64,000 bases of DNA, from positions 124,001 to 188,000 of the forward strand of contig JANPBU010000051.1 in NCBI GenBank assembly GCA_031430595.1, written 5' to 3'. The notes beneath the pieces are model-generated. The model was not told the origin of the DNA and did no database searches. It worked only from the letters and a program-made list of their open reading frames with translations. The number at the start of each line of letters is the position of its first letter. Position 1 is the first letter of the stretch. This document shows, one piece after another, positions 44,719 to 53,725 of the stretch. This stretch comes from JANNBN01 sp031430595 (GTDB taxonomy: Bacteria; Actinomycetota; Acidimicrobiia; Acidimicrobiales; JANYDT01). The translations under genes were made by a program, and so were the position numbers.

Positions 44719-44811
44719 ACGCCCAAAACCCCCAAAAGGGGGCGTATTTCTCGATGAATCGGGTGGTTTCTGGGGGTTTTGGGCGTGGAGAGGGGGTTTT
44801 GGGCGTGGAGA
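44719..44811. repeat. Inverted and tandem G-rich repeats in intergenic region
   Basis: A 16-bp inverted repeat (44719-44734 with 44771-44786; arm TGGGGGTTTTGGGCGT) encloses a small CCCCC-AAAA-GGGGG hairpin. It runs into two perfect tandem copies of a 20-nt unit (44772-44791, 44792-44811). The plus strand carries at least four G runs and might form a G-quadruplex. It lies between the divergent giant GT2 gene and the Lys/Ala-rich protein gene; this 256-nt gap has no other gene. Confidence 0.7.
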
Positions 44812-44889
44812 GGGGGTGGAGGTGTGCCGGTGTGGCGAATCGCACATAGTCCACCTTCCCAAGTGCTAGCTATTGCAAGCACTTTGCTG

Positions 44890-44895
44890 TACGGT
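44890..44895 (+). promoter_or_regulatory. -10 box TACGGT, leaderless start of the Lys/Ala-rich gene
   Basis: TACGGT is followed by 6 nt and ATG 44902; no SD is present. Confidence 0.4.
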
Positions 44896-44901
44896 GTATC
44901 T

Positions 44902-45585
44902 ATGCGTTTCGAACTCCCTAACTCAATCACCCCATCCGTTCTTGGCGAAAAGGTCATGAAGGCCTTGCCATCAGATCTTTCCAAAGGCATCACCGACGCC
45001 GGCCACACCGTTGTTGGCTTCGCCACGATGGCCACCAAGCGTTTGAACGACAACCGCCTCGACGTCAACTCCAAGTACGAGGCTCAGGTTCGTGAAATGC
45101 GCAAGGGTGCCCTTTCAGCAGTGAAGGCCGTCAAAGTTGTTCGCCAGCGCGTCGAATCAACCGTCGATCCAATCGTTGACCGTGCCGTCGAGCGTTTCCC
45201 CGAAACAGTGCAAGACACCGTGACCGAGTTTCGCAAAGTGACCCGTCAAGCAGTCGCCCAAACCGAGCGTCGCGTCGTCAACGTCATAGAGTTCGCTACG
45301 GCCGTTCCGACAAAGGCAGTTCGCCGTTCGGTGAAGCCGGTAGTCGCCCCTAAGGCTGCTGCAAAGTCGGCAGTAAAAGCAGCTTCAAAGGCAACATCGG
45401 TCAAGAAGTCACCTGTAGTCAAGGCCGTCAAATCAGTTCCGGCCGTAAAATCTTTGAAGCCTGTTGCGACCCGCAAGTCGGTTTCCGCCAAACCTGTCGC
45501 AGCCAAGAAGGCTATCGCCACACGTACCGCTCGTGTTGCTCGTCCGGTCGCTGCAGCAAAGAAGACCGTGAAGAAAGCAGCTTGA
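44902..45585 (+). CDS. HBHA/histone H1-like Lys/Ala-rich protein
   Basis: This encodes 227 residues from ATG 44902. The N-terminal two thirds are amphipathic and coiled-coil-like (about residues 15-130; KYEAQVREMRKGALSAVKAV, VDRAVERFPETVQDTVTEFR), resembling phasins or the mycobacterial heparin-binding haemagglutinin. The C-terminal 90 residues are a Lys/Ala/Val/Pro-rich tail (SVKPVVAPKAAAKSAVKAAS and similar), like histone H1 or the HBHA tail. It may bind nucleic acid, polyanionic polymers or lipid surfaces. It is monocistronic with a strong terminator just after the stop. Confidence 0.75.
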   Translation: MRFELPNSITPSVLGEKVMKALPSDLSKGITDAGHTVVGFATMATKRLNDNRLDVNSKYEAQVREMRKGALSAVKAVKVVRQRVESTVDPIVDRAVERFPETVQDTVTEFRKVTRQAVAQTERRVVNVIEFATAVPTKAVRRSVKPVVAPKAAAKSAVKAASKATSVKKSPVVKAVKSVPAVKSLKPVATRKSVSAKPVAAKKAIATRTARVARPVAAAKKTVKKAA

Positions 45586-45643
45586 TCAACTGATCTAACC
45601 GATCACATTTCTGTTCGGCGTCCAGCGCCAAATCCCTTAACTT

Positions 45644-45677
45644 TGGGCCCGCTTTCGAGCGGGCCCAGTTTGTTTTT
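45644..45677 (+). terminator. Rho-independent terminator of the Lys/Ala-rich gene
   Basis: A 10-bp stem TGGGCCCGCT/AGCGGGCCCA with a TTCG loop is followed by TTTGTTTTT. It reaches the stop codon of the convergent epimerase gene. Confidence 0.85.
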
Positions 45678-46579
45678 CAGACCACCGAGGCCATAACGTC
45701 AAGCAATGTTTGGTCGAGGGAAATGGCCGGTGACCAACCGGTGGCCGTTCGGAGCGCCGTGCTATCACCGCACAGATCAGGAACGTCGACGGCTCGGCGG
45801 TGTACCTCGTCAATGTGAAGCGTCAGTTGCCCACCAGCCAGTTCAATCATTCGTTGGGCGAGCGCACCAATCGACATCGAGGCACCGGTTGAGATGTTGT
45901 AAATCGTACCGGGCGCACCTCGAAGTACCAGCAACCGGTAGGCAGCAGCAATGTCACGAACATCGGTGAAGTCGCGCCTTGGATCGGGGTTACCGAGCGT
46001 GACGACGTGTTGCCCGTCGCGTTTCGCCTCGACAATTCTTCGGGCGAGCGCACTCACCACAAACGATTCGGCCTGCCCTGGGCCAATATGGTTAAACGGA
46101 CGCGCGACAATCACCGGTAAGCCGTGGGCCCGGAAGGCTTGGAGTGCGACCTGCTCGGCGGCAACCTTAGATGCTGCATACGGCGAAACCGGTGCAACGG
46201 GTTGGGACTCGGGAACAGGCACCAGGTCAGGCGGGATGGTTCCGTAAACCTCGGCTGAGCTGACAAGCAGAAACGTAGGAAGCCTAAGAAGCATCTCAGA
46301 AGCACCTTTGCCGTATTCAACGAGGGCTTGGGTGATTTGCAAGGTGCCTTCGGCATTCACCCGGAAGGTTTCGATCGGGTGGGTCCAACTTTGAGCAACG
46401 TTGGCTTGCCCAGCCAGGTGATATACCGCCTCGGGTGCCACCTCGTGCAGCCCAGCCAATACGGCAACACCATCGTTGATATCGCCCTCGTACACGACGA
46501 CCTGATCGCCTTCAGATTCAAGATGGCGACAGAGCCACGTCCCGGCAAAGCCGGTTCCGCCGGTAACAAACACACGCAT
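45677..46579 (-). CDS. NAD(P)-dependent sugar epimerase/dehydratase (extended SDR)
   Basis: This encodes 300 residues. The Rossmann motif TGGTGFAG is at residues 6-13, and the SDR active site is LVSSAEVYG followed by SPYAASKVAAEQ (Tyr and Lys of YxxxK). ARPFNHIGPGQ and NPDPRRDFTDVRDIAAAY place it with the GDP-mannose 4,6-dehydratase/RMD group of nucleotide-sugar enzymes. It probably makes a deoxy- or epimerised sugar nucleotide for the glycosyltransferases downstream in the same direction. The precise product cannot be told. Confidence 0.85.
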   Translation of the reverse strand: MRVFVTGGTGFAGTWLCRHLESEGDQVVVYEGDINDGVAVLAGLHEVAPEAVYHLAGQANVAQSWTHPIETFRVNAEGTLQITQALVEYGKGASEMLLRLPTFLLVSSAEVYGTIPPDLVPVPESQPVAPVSPYAASKVAAEQVALQAFRAHGLPVIVARPFNHIGPGQAESFVVSALARRIVEAKRDGQHVVTLGNPDPRRDFTDVRDIAAAYRLLVLRGAPGTIYNISTGASMSIGALAQRMIELAGGQLTLHIDEVHRRAVDVPDLCGDSTALRTATGWSPAISLDQTLLDVMASVV

Positions 46580-46591
46580 AACCGAGAAAAG

Positions 46592-47746
46592 TTAGCCCAG
46601 AGAGCGCCGCGCCAATTTCTCTAAGGCCATCTCATAGGCCCGCCGATGGTTTTCAGCGCTGGCGATCCAAGTGAATTTTTCGGCGCGTTGACGCCGGGCG
46701 ATGGGGTCATACATTGGCTCGTTGACCTCTTGTTGGGGCATGCCTCGCACGGTTCGGATGCATTTGACAAGTTCACTTACCACGTCGCCGTTAACCGGTA
46801 AGTAACACGCAACTGGCCCCGCCGCCTCGTGCATCGCTGAACCGTCCGTGGTGATAACTGGGGCCGCGCAGGCAAGCGCCTCAATAACCGGCAGCCCGAA
46901 ACCTTCTTCGGCCGACGGGTACACCACGGCGTCGGCTGCCCGCAACAGGGCCTCGCTCACGTCATCGGGAACATACCCAAGGCGCCGCTCGAATGGTTTC
47001 GCCACCGGAAATGACTTGGCAAAAGACGGCCAGATCTGCCCGGCCAACACGAGTTGCAAGTTGTCATCACCCAATCGCGATACCGCTTCAATCAGTAACT
47101 CAACACGTTTGCGCGGTTCAATCGTACCGAGGTGAAGCACGAACGGCTTCTCTACGCCGACCCGATCCAAGAGTTGTACATCGTTTGCGCGCTGACTTTC
47201 CGTAAGCCGCCATGTCGGAACGAATCGGTCAAGGTCAACACCGTGCTGCGCCACCACTACACCGGCTCGAACCGCGACGAAGCGACGCAAAGCGTTCTCA
47301 GTAGCCGTTGAAACACAAATCAAAGCGTCAGCCTGATCGCTGGCAATTCGAATCGCCCGGCGAAAGATCAACCGCTTAGATGCATCGTGATCTAACGGCC
47401 GACTAAAGAAGGTGAGGTCGTGGATCGTAACGACGCTCGCAACACCTTGGGGTAGCCGACGCGGTTTCGTGTAGTGCGGCGAATGCAAAACAATCGGTTG
47501 TTTGTTTCGACTGGAATCAACGATCGAAGCAAGCTTTGTCTGCTCCCATATCAATCGACGTACCCGGCTGTCGGGAGCAACCCTAAGTACACGTTCGGCA
47601 CCTGTCCAAGGCGTTAAGTCGCTTCGACGAGCGATAACGATTGGAGCGACACCAACGCCTGGCAGGTGTGCGACCAATGCTCGCAGGTAGGTTCCGGCCC
47701 CTCCCGAGGTTGGATGCACTGCGCTTGCATCGATCACTACAAACAT
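46592..47746 (-). CDS. Glycosyltransferase family 4 (first of three in tandem)
   Basis: This encodes 384 residues from ATG 47746 (MFVVIDASAVHPTSGGAGTYL); longer readings run into the upstream gene. It has a GT-B fold with an N-terminal glycine-rich GGAGTY loop, a central HLGTIEPRKRVELLIEA phosphate-binding motif and the C-terminal PSAEEGFGLPVIEALACAAPVITT donor site. It is cytoplasmic and probably adds mannose or a related sugar from an NDP-sugar. It overlaps its upstream neighbour by 10 nt. Confidence 0.88.
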   Translation of the reverse strand: MFVVIDASAVHPTSGGAGTYLRALVAHLPGVGVAPIVIARRSDLTPWTGAERVLRVAPDSRVRRLIWEQTKLASIVDSSRNKQPIVLHSPHYTKPRRLPQGVASVVTIHDLTFFSRPLDHDASKRLIFRRAIRIASDQADALICVSTATENALRRFVAVRAGVVVAQHGVDLDRFVPTWRLTESQRANDVQLLDRVGVEKPFVLHLGTIEPRKRVELLIEAVSRLGDDNLQLVLAGQIWPSFAKSFPVAKPFERRLGYVPDDVSEALLRAADAVVYPSAEEGFGLPVIEALACAAPVITTDGSAMHEAAGPVACYLPVNGDVVSELVKCIRTVRGMPQQEVNEPMYDPIARRQRAEKFTWIASAENHRRAYEMALEKLARRSLG

Positions 47747-48831
47747 GATGTCCAGGCTTCCACGTGTTTGGTTGCTGTTAGGGCCCACGTTTGTTGGGAG
47801 GATGCAACAAGCCCTGCCGTGATTGCCGCCGCACGCCAGGCATCGTCGGTCGACGCTTGAACGAGCGCCTCGCCGATCGCCACCGTGTCGAAGCAGTCAA
47901 CGAGAAGCGCTGCCTTCGGACGTGAAGCCGCCGCAGGAACCCCCGTCGATGCGACTACGGCCAGCCCCGCCCGTTGCGCTTCAACGACTGGCAAACCAAA
48001 CCCTTCATCGAGTGGAACGTATGCGAACAGATGAGCCGATGCATACAGCGACACGAGCGATGCCTCACTGACTGAACCAAGCCACTCGACACCTTGAAGT
48101 TGGTCCGCCGGAATGGTCGCGGCGCCGTTTTCCCCCCATCCATCAGGGCCAACAATACGCAGCGGGAATGGTTGTGGCAGCCGATGCCTTATGCGCGCAT
48201 ACGCTTCGATTAGGCGCGCTAAGTTCTTTCGAGGTTGGAGGGTTCCGACCGACAGTATGAAAGGCGCCTGATGTTCTGTTCGGGGTTGAACCGCGAGATG
48301 GTCAGATCCCTCCCCCGTGATCGCAATACGATTTGCGTCGATGCCGGTTTTCACGAGGTCATCGGCGACCTGTGCTGACGGCACCAGAAACAAGTCAGCC
48401 CGTTTTCGAGCACGATCGAGAGCTGCGCGATGCCAGCGTAAACCCCGGGCGGGATACGCATCGGGGTACCTTAAAAAACTGACATCATGAACAAACACGG
48501 TCAACGGAACGTGCGCTGGCCGTCGGGGCAGCAAAAGCGAGGTCGCATGAAGCACCGAGCAGTTGCTCAGCGACCTGGAACCCACACCAACCCCATAATC
48601 CCAGGCGACACGTTGCACCTTAGGAGGCAACGCCGAATACAACTGGCGACCTTGATCGATGGAAGGAAACTGCGAAGCCAGCGAGTTACCCCGAGAAGCC
48701 AACGTCGAAGGACTTCCACCAATCTGATGGAGCCCTTCGGCGAGTCCCTTGATATAGGTTCCAATTCCACCAGGAACCTTTTGCCGAAGCTGCTCAGCAA
48801 TGATAAGTGGGCGAACGTTTGGCTCACCCAC
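47737..48831 (-). CDS. Glycosyltransferase family 4 (second of three in tandem)
   Basis: This encodes 364 residues from GTG 48831, which overlaps the upstream stop by 8 nt; an earlier frame start at 48957 lies wholly within the upstream gene. GT-B fold: VPGGIGTYIKGLAEGL at the N-terminus, LSVGTLQPRKNLARLIEAYA in the middle and VPLDEGFGLPVVEAQRAGLAVVAS in the donor site. It is closely related to its two neighbours, suggesting duplication followed by specialisation for successive sugars. Confidence 0.87.
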   Translation of the reverse strand: MGEPNVRPLIIAEQLRQKVPGGIGTYIKGLAEGLHQIGGSPSTLASRGNSLASQFPSIDQGRQLYSALPPKVQRVAWDYGVGVGSRSLSNCSVLHATSLLLPRRPAHVPLTVFVHDVSFLRYPDAYPARGLRWHRAALDRARKRADLFLVPSAQVADDLVKTGIDANRIAITGEGSDHLAVQPRTEHQAPFILSVGTLQPRKNLARLIEAYARIRHRLPQPFPLRIVGPDGWGENGAATIPADQLQGVEWLGSVSEASLVSLYASAHLFAYVPLDEGFGLPVVEAQRAGLAVVASTGVPAAASRPKAALLVDCFDTVAIGEALVQASTDDAWRAAAITAGLVASSQQTWALTATKHVEAWTSCL

Positions 48832-49957
48832 GTGATGCCAGGGCTTCTCTGTACAGGCCGATAACACCAGACGCCATAGTGTCCCACCGGTAACGCGAGG
48901 CTCTTGCTTGCCTAGCTGCGATGAGATTCGGTTGCGGGCCCAAACCAAGGGCATCAATAAGCCCGCTTGCTAATGCGTCACTATCGCCAACAGCAATGAG
49001 GGTTGCTGTGTCGCCAAGCACTTCGCGTAGTACGGCAATATTAGAGGCGACAACCGGCGTACCAACCGCCATCGCTTCCAACGGTGGAAGACCGAAACCT
49101 TCGTATACCGAGGGGTACGCGAAGACGGTGGCGCGTTCCAAAAGTGCTGTGCGTTGAGGGCCAGAGACGTAACCAAGGCGAAAGATTCGATCTTGCATGG
49201 TGCGCGGAAGTTCCGCCACCCGCCGATCGATTTGGTCGCTCTGCCAACCACGTGGCCCTGCATGTACCGAAATAATGTCGTCACCTGTTTTAAACACTTC
49301 TTCGAGTGCATCGAACAACGTAAGTAGACCCTTTCGTGGCTCTTCGGTGCCGACGGAGAGCACCATCCGACGACCCGGCCCCAACACCGAAATCAGCCGT
49401 GGATCAAGCCCGCTCAGGTCGCCAATATCGAGGGTGGGAACCCCGGCGTAAACGGTACGTATTCGAGGACGAGCCTCGGGTAGCCACTCGGCTACTTCGG
49501 CAGCAACTGAGTGAGACACAGCGTGAATCCATGAGCCTCGGCGCACGGCTCGTTTCACGAGGGGCGCGAAGGCATGATTGGCAGTCAGTGTGAGTTCCGG
49601 ATATTTTACGGGTGTTAAATCGTGGACCGTAACCACCTCTACGGCGCGTTTCGCGGGCGGAACCACAAAGTTGGTGCCATGCACGACGTCAACATCACCA
49701 ACGAACCATTCGATTGGCGGTACGTCCATTCGTCGCCACAGTTGGCGCAGTTTGGCGGGCAGCGGCCGATGGGTGGCACCGCCTTCGCTTCGACCAGACC
49801 AGCTCAAAACCATTGGAATAATTTCAACTGCTTCAGGCCGGCCAGAGAAGGCCGCCAGAAGACCAGCGACGTGATGACCGATTCCGGTGGCCGGGCCAAT
49901 CGTTGGTGTGACGTCAAGCGCCACGCGAATCCGTTCGGTATTGACGGTGCTCGACAT
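48824..49957 (-). CDS. Glycosyltransferase family 4 (third of three in tandem)
   Basis: This encodes 377 residues from ATG 49957 (MSSTVNTERIRVALDVTPT). It is the first gene of the GT4-GT4-GT4-epimerase run. GT-B motifs: GPATGIGHHVAGLL, LSVGTEEPRKGLLTLFDALE and YPSVYEGFGLPPLEAMAVGTPVVASN. The 77 nt between this gene and the divergent GT2 gene hold the promoters for both directions. Confidence 0.88.
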   Translation of the reverse strand: MSSTVNTERIRVALDVTPTIGPATGIGHHVAGLLAAFSGRPEAVEIIPMVLSWSGRSEGGATHRPLPAKLRQLWRRMDVPPIEWFVGDVDVVHGTNFVVPPAKRAVEVVTVHDLTPVKYPELTLTANHAFAPLVKRAVRRGSWIHAVSHSVAAEVAEWLPEARPRIRTVYAGVPTLDIGDLSGLDPRLISVLGPGRRMVLSVGTEEPRKGLLTLFDALEEVFKTGDDIISVHAGPRGWQSDQIDRRVAELPRTMQDRIFRLGYVSGPQRTALLERATVFAYPSVYEGFGLPPLEAMAVGTPVVASNIAVLREVLGDTATLIAVGDSDALASGLIDALGLGPQPNLIAARQARASRYRWDTMASGVIGLYREALASRG

Positions 49958-50020
49958 TTCTGATGGTGTCTGAGCCTGAGACACTGCGCGAAACGTCACA
50001 GCCATCGATGTTACTGGCGG

Positions 50021-50026
50021 TATCCT
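50021..50026 (+). promoter_or_regulatory. -10 box TATCCT, leaderless start of GT2 gene
   Basis: TATCCT is followed by 8 nt and ATG 50035, without an SD. Confidence 0.35.
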
Positions 50027-50034
50027 CTGCCCTG

Positions 50035-51366
50035 ATGTCTTCTCCCAACACATTGGGCCAGGTTGCGAGTGTCGGTGCAATTTTCCTGCGGTTCAACGGG
50101 CCACAAGAGAAATTGGAATTAGCCGTTCGGTCGATTCTGGCCGATCAATTTGACAGTGAATTCATTGGTGAAGTGCTACTTATCGACAATGCTTCTACCG
50201 ATAACCCCGAGGCCGTTGAAGCCGTGGCTGCGCTCATCGGCGACCCGCGGATTCGAGTCATTCGCCATCGAAAGAACTTCGGTTTCGCCGGTGGTGTCAA
50301 CCGAGGGATTGGCTTACTTGGCGCAACGATCACTTCGGTGTTACTTATGAACGACGATGCGACCCTTCATAGCGGGGCGTTGGCGAAGATGGTCGTTACT
50401 CTGCGTGCTGTCGATTCTGATGTTGTGGCCGTGGCACCGAAGCTGTATCTCGAATCGTTTCCCGGCATTGTCGAGTCATGCGGGATGGTTGTGAACGCGC
50501 GTGCCGAAGCTCGTAACAACGGGTTGGGTCAATTCGATATCGGCCAATTTGAAGTGGCCGCAAACACACTCGGTCCGTCGTTCGCGGCAGGCCTATTTCG
50601 GCGATCGGCGTTCAACGCTGATGAGGTTGGCTTACTTGAGGAAGAGTATTTTCTGTACTACGAAGACGTTGAATGGAATTGGCGGGCGAACCTGTTTGGC
50701 TATCGAAGCATTACGTGTCCGGCTGCGACCGGAACCCATGCGGTGTCAGCTTCGAGCCGTGATAACGACGGCGGCAAAGGCAGCGGCAAAGGCACCGGCA
50801 CCGGCACCGGGGTTAACGATTGGGAAGTGTCGTATGCCTTTAAACACCGTTTCATCGAAACCAACCTTCTGGCTACAGCGGCACGTTGTCTTGAGGGCCG
50901 GGCCGCGGTCAAGGTGTGGGCGCATCGATTTCCGAGGCTGGTGAAGGGTCGAATCACTGGCAGGTTTCCGAAGGCTTCGTTCGGGGCCGCGGTTGACTCT
51001 GTTCGCCGACTTCGTAAAACGCTGACAGCTCGACGCAAGGTTCAACAACGTCGATTGGTAGCCGACGCCGCCATTCTGAGCTTTAGCGATGCAGCTCTAC
51101 CAATCCTGTTTGATCCGGTGACGTATCTACCGAACCACACGTGGGCGGCGCTTGATAAAACGGCTACCGCTGCCGCAGTGTTAGCTCGAACACTGTTACC
51201 AGTCAATGCTGATTCGATTGCTCGTTTCGAAGCGATCAGCAACGCAGCGGCTCGACGTCACCACACAGATTGTCAGGAAGCATTCGCCCGACCGGTCGGT
51301 GATTCAAACGCAAACACAGTCGAACATATGCGCGCATTCGAGCAATATATTGACCGGCTAACTTAG
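50035..51366 (+). CDS. Glycosyltransferase family 2 with Gly-rich insertion
   Basis: This encodes 443 residues from ATG 50035; the frame is open to 49963, but family homology begins near VASVGAIFLRFNGPQE. GT-A fold of the rhamnosyltransferase type: LLIDNASTDNPEA, RHRKNFGFAGGVNRGI, LLMNDDATLHSG (DxD-like) and EEEYFLYYEDVEWNWRANLFG. Around residues 243-260 a Gly/Lys/Thr-rich stretch (GGKGSGKGTGTGTG), encoded by a simple GGCACC repeat, interrupts the domain where other members have a short loop. The C-terminal 150 residues are helical. It ends 4 nt into the convergent Wzt-like gene. Confidence 0.85.
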   Translation: MSSPNTLGQVASVGAIFLRFNGPQEKLELAVRSILADQFDSEFIGEVLLIDNASTDNPEAVEAVAALIGDPRIRVIRHRKNFGFAGGVNRGIGLLGATITSVLLMNDDATLHSGALAKMVVTLRAVDSDVVAVAPKLYLESFPGIVESCGMVVNARAEARNNGLGQFDIGQFEVAANTLGPSFAAGLFRRSAFNADEVGLLEEEYFLYYEDVEWNWRANLFGYRSITCPAATGTHAVSASSRDNDGGKGSGKGTGTGTGVNDWEVSYAFKHRFIETNLLATAARCLEGRAAVKVWAHRFPRLVKGRITGRFPKASFGAAVDSVRRLRKTLTARRKVQQRRLVADAAILSFSDAALPILFDPVTYLPNHTWAALDKTATAAAVLARTLLPVNADSIARFEAISNAAARRHHTDCQEAFARPVGDSNANTVEHMRAFEQYIDRLT

Positions 51367-52703
51367 CCAGATGTTCGGGCTTGCGACCACTGACCGAAGG
51401 TCGTGATCACGCCTTCGCTCTCGTACACCTCAGCGGGAAGTACCTCGAATCGGTGCCCGTCGAACCACCAGTCGTAGGTGACGGTCGAATACTCGTCTTG
51501 AATTGCCGCCGACAAATCGTAGGTGCCCGTCAGTAGGCCGAGACGCGGGATGGCAAAATCGAAGTGACCCCGCCCTTCAAGTAGCTCGGGCACCAAGCCC
51601 TGTTCGCGAGAGTTCGCACCGCTTACCAAGACCCCGTCAATGCGATGTAACCCAAAGCCAATGATTGGTCGCTTTATACCTCCTGCAACGTTCACTTCGT
51701 AGTTGACCCGAAGTGTCACGTTGTCGCCGGTATGTACTTGTTCAGTTGGCTTACCTTTGGGCCCAATGAGCTCAATACTGTTGATGGTGACTTCGCCGCT
51801 TCCCCACCGCTTCGCAACGCCGTCATGGCCAGCGAGTCGAGAAACGCTTACGGTTCCCAAGTAGTCATCGATCACGTCTTTGGTGGGTCCGAGACCGGCA
51901 AGTTTTCCGTTTTGCAACCAAGCAAGCCGGTCACAAAGCGATCGAAGTTGACCGAGGGCATGGCTCACAACAACAATTGTTTTGCCCTCGCGTTGCATTT
52001 CACCAAATTTTTCGGCGCAACGCCGTTGAAACGTTTCGTCGCCAACGGCGAGCACTTCATCAACTAGAAGCACATCGGGGTCGACATTGATTGCCACACT
52101 AAACCCTAGGCGTACATACATTCCTGATGAATAGTTTTTGACCGGAGTATCAATGAACCGACCAAGACCAGCAAAATCGACGATTTGATCAAACTTCGAA
52201 TCGATCTCTTTCTTGCTCAATCCCAAAATGGATCCGTTTAGGTACACGTTTTCTCGCCCCGAAAGTTCTTGGTGAAAGCCGGCACCGAGTTCGAGCAGGG
52301 CCACAAGTTTGCCTTTGACGGCTACCGATCCTTTGTCTGGTCGAAAAATGCGGGCCATGCATTTCAGCAAAGTTGATTTACCCGAACCGTTTTGGCCGAT
52401 GATTCCGAAGGTTTCGCCGGGATACACGTCGAAGGCGACGTCGTCGACCGCCCAAAATTCTTCGTACTCTGCTCGCTTACCTCTCATAACGCTGACTTTG
52501 AGACTGTCGTTTCGCTCATGGTAAATACGAAATCGTTTTGAAACGGCTTTAACCTGGATTGCCGGAGAAGCCATATCGGACAGGCTTACCGAGCGGGTCG
52601 CCCCGGGAAGTACAAACGAACCAATGAGCGAGGGGTCGACGGCGGCGGCTGCTGCTGGCGACTGTTCACTAGGGGTGTGGTCGGAAAGAGGTTCGATAGA
52701 CAT
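51363..52703 (-). CDS. Polysaccharide ABC exporter ATP-binding protein (Wzt-like)
   Basis: This encodes 446 residues. A 43-residue Ala/Ser/Pro-rich extension precedes the ABC domain; ATG 52574 is an alternative start. Walker A GQNGSGKS is at residues 103-110, the signature NYSSGMYVRLGF at 191-202, Walker B VLLVDE at 212-217 and the H-loop VSHALG near 246. A C-terminal Wzt-type beta domain (about 300-446) probably recognises the finished glycan. With the Wzm-like permease at 57598 it would export polysaccharide or teichoic acid-like polymer. The two halves are separated by five genes here, which is unusual. Confidence 0.9.
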   Translation of the reverse strand: MSIEPLSDHTPSEQSPAAAAAVDPSLIGSFVLPGATRSVSLSDMASPAIQVKAVSKRFRIYHERNDSLKVSVMRGKRAEYEEFWAVDDVAFDVYPGETFGIIGQNGSGKSTLLKCMARIFRPDKGSVAVKGKLVALLELGAGFHQELSGRENVYLNGSILGLSKKEIDSKFDQIVDFAGLGRFIDTPVKNYSSGMYVRLGFSVAINVDPDVLLVDEVLAVGDETFQRRCAEKFGEMQREGKTIVVVSHALGQLRSLCDRLAWLQNGKLAGLGPTKDVIDDYLGTVSVSRLAGHDGVAKRWGSGEVTINSIELIGPKGKPTEQVHTGDNVTLRVNYEVNVAGGIKRPIIGFGLHRIDGVLVSGANSREQGLVPELLEGRGHFDFAIPRLGLLTGTYDLSAAIQDEYSTVTYDWWFDGHRFEVLPAEVYESEGVITTFGQWSQARTSG

Positions 52704-52711
52704 ATGGCGGC

Positions 52712-53725
52712 TCAGCGATCGAGTGTACCGGTGGTCATGAACAGTTCGGTTTCTTCGTCGCTCGATCGCTTAAGGGGCGCCAGCCGCCGTCGCCTTCGAA
52801 GTGCGTACCTTGTCAGCCCAATTCCTCGAACACGGCCCCGCCAAAGCGCCACAAACTCTGCAGACAAGCCTTGGTGTCTGAGGTGTTTGATAGCGTCGCG
52901 ATCGGCGTTGATCAGGCCGATGAGCCGTTTTCGGAGGGTGGTCCAGCCGAGGTTAGTGATCAGCAATATCGGTTGGTTTCGCCAAGTTTGCTCTAAAGAA
53001 AAGCCGCTGGATCTGGTTTTTGTGGTCGCTGACCCAAGATGTGTGGCGTAGGCGCCAGCGACGAACCAATTCTCCCAGCCCATCACGATGGCGCGAGCTG
53101 CGACGTCAACGTCTTCAAGGTACATGAACATTTTTTCGTCGAAGAAGTCGTCAAAGGGTTGCGCTTCGATAAATGACCGGGTGTAGAGCGCAGCTGCAGC
53201 ATTGACGCCGAACACACGCCGGGTTGTGAATTGATCTGTGTACACGTCACCTTGGTTTGCTTGGCGGGCCTGTAGCCGGGCATCAAGGTAGATGTGGTGA
53301 CTGTCAACAATATGAGGTCGACGGTGGTCGAGGGTAATGGTTTGAAACGCTGCACCGTTTGGTCGCGTTGCTGCAAAGTGCGTAACGGTTTCAATCCAGT
53401 TTGGTCCAAGTCGTGCGTCGCTGTTCAACAACACTACGGCCGTTACCTCCGGGTCGGCGAAGGCTGTTTTGATTGCGAGGTTGTTCGCTGCGGCAAACCC
53501 GCTGTTCCATCCAACGTTAAGCAGTTCTACCTCGGCCATCAATGAAATGAGCTCAACAGATCCGTCTGACGAGCCGTTGTCAACAACGTAGGTACAAATA
53601 CGACCCGCCGGAAACGTTTGGGCGCGTACAGAGTCGATACATTCAGCAAGTAGCGCCTCGTTGTTCCAACACACAATAATTACGGCGACTTTATGAACCG
53701 AAGCGAATGCCGTTACTGTCACCAC
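52712..53725 (-). CDS. Glycosyltransferase family 2 (rhamnosyltransferase-like)
   Basis: This encodes 337 residues. GT-A motifs: KVAVIIVCWNNEALLAECID, YVVDNGSSDGSVELI, GWNSGFAAANNLAIK, VVLLNSDARLGPNW (DxD-like) and KMFMYLEDVDVAARAIVMGW. It belongs to the WcaA/RfbN-like branch acting on polysaccharide repeat units in the cytoplasm. Its start overlaps the end of the GT-like gene at 53719 by 7 nt and it lies 8 nt from the Wzt-like gene, so all three are one transcript. Confidence 0.87.
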   Translation of the reverse strand: MVTVTAFASVHKVAVIIVCWNNEALLAECIDSVRAQTFPAGRICTYVVDNGSSDGSVELISLMAEVELLNVGWNSGFAAANNLAIKTAFADPEVTAVVLLNSDARLGPNWIETVTHFAATRPNGAAFQTITLDHRRPHIVDSHHIYLDARLQARQANQGDVYTDQFTTRRVFGVNAAAALYTRSFIEAQPFDDFFDEKMFMYLEDVDVAARAIVMGWENWFVAGAYATHLGSATTKTRSSGFSLEQTWRNQPILLITNLGWTTLRKRLIGLINADRDAIKHLRHQGLSAEFVALWRGRVRGIGLTRYALRRRRRLAPLKRSSDEETELFMTTGTLDR

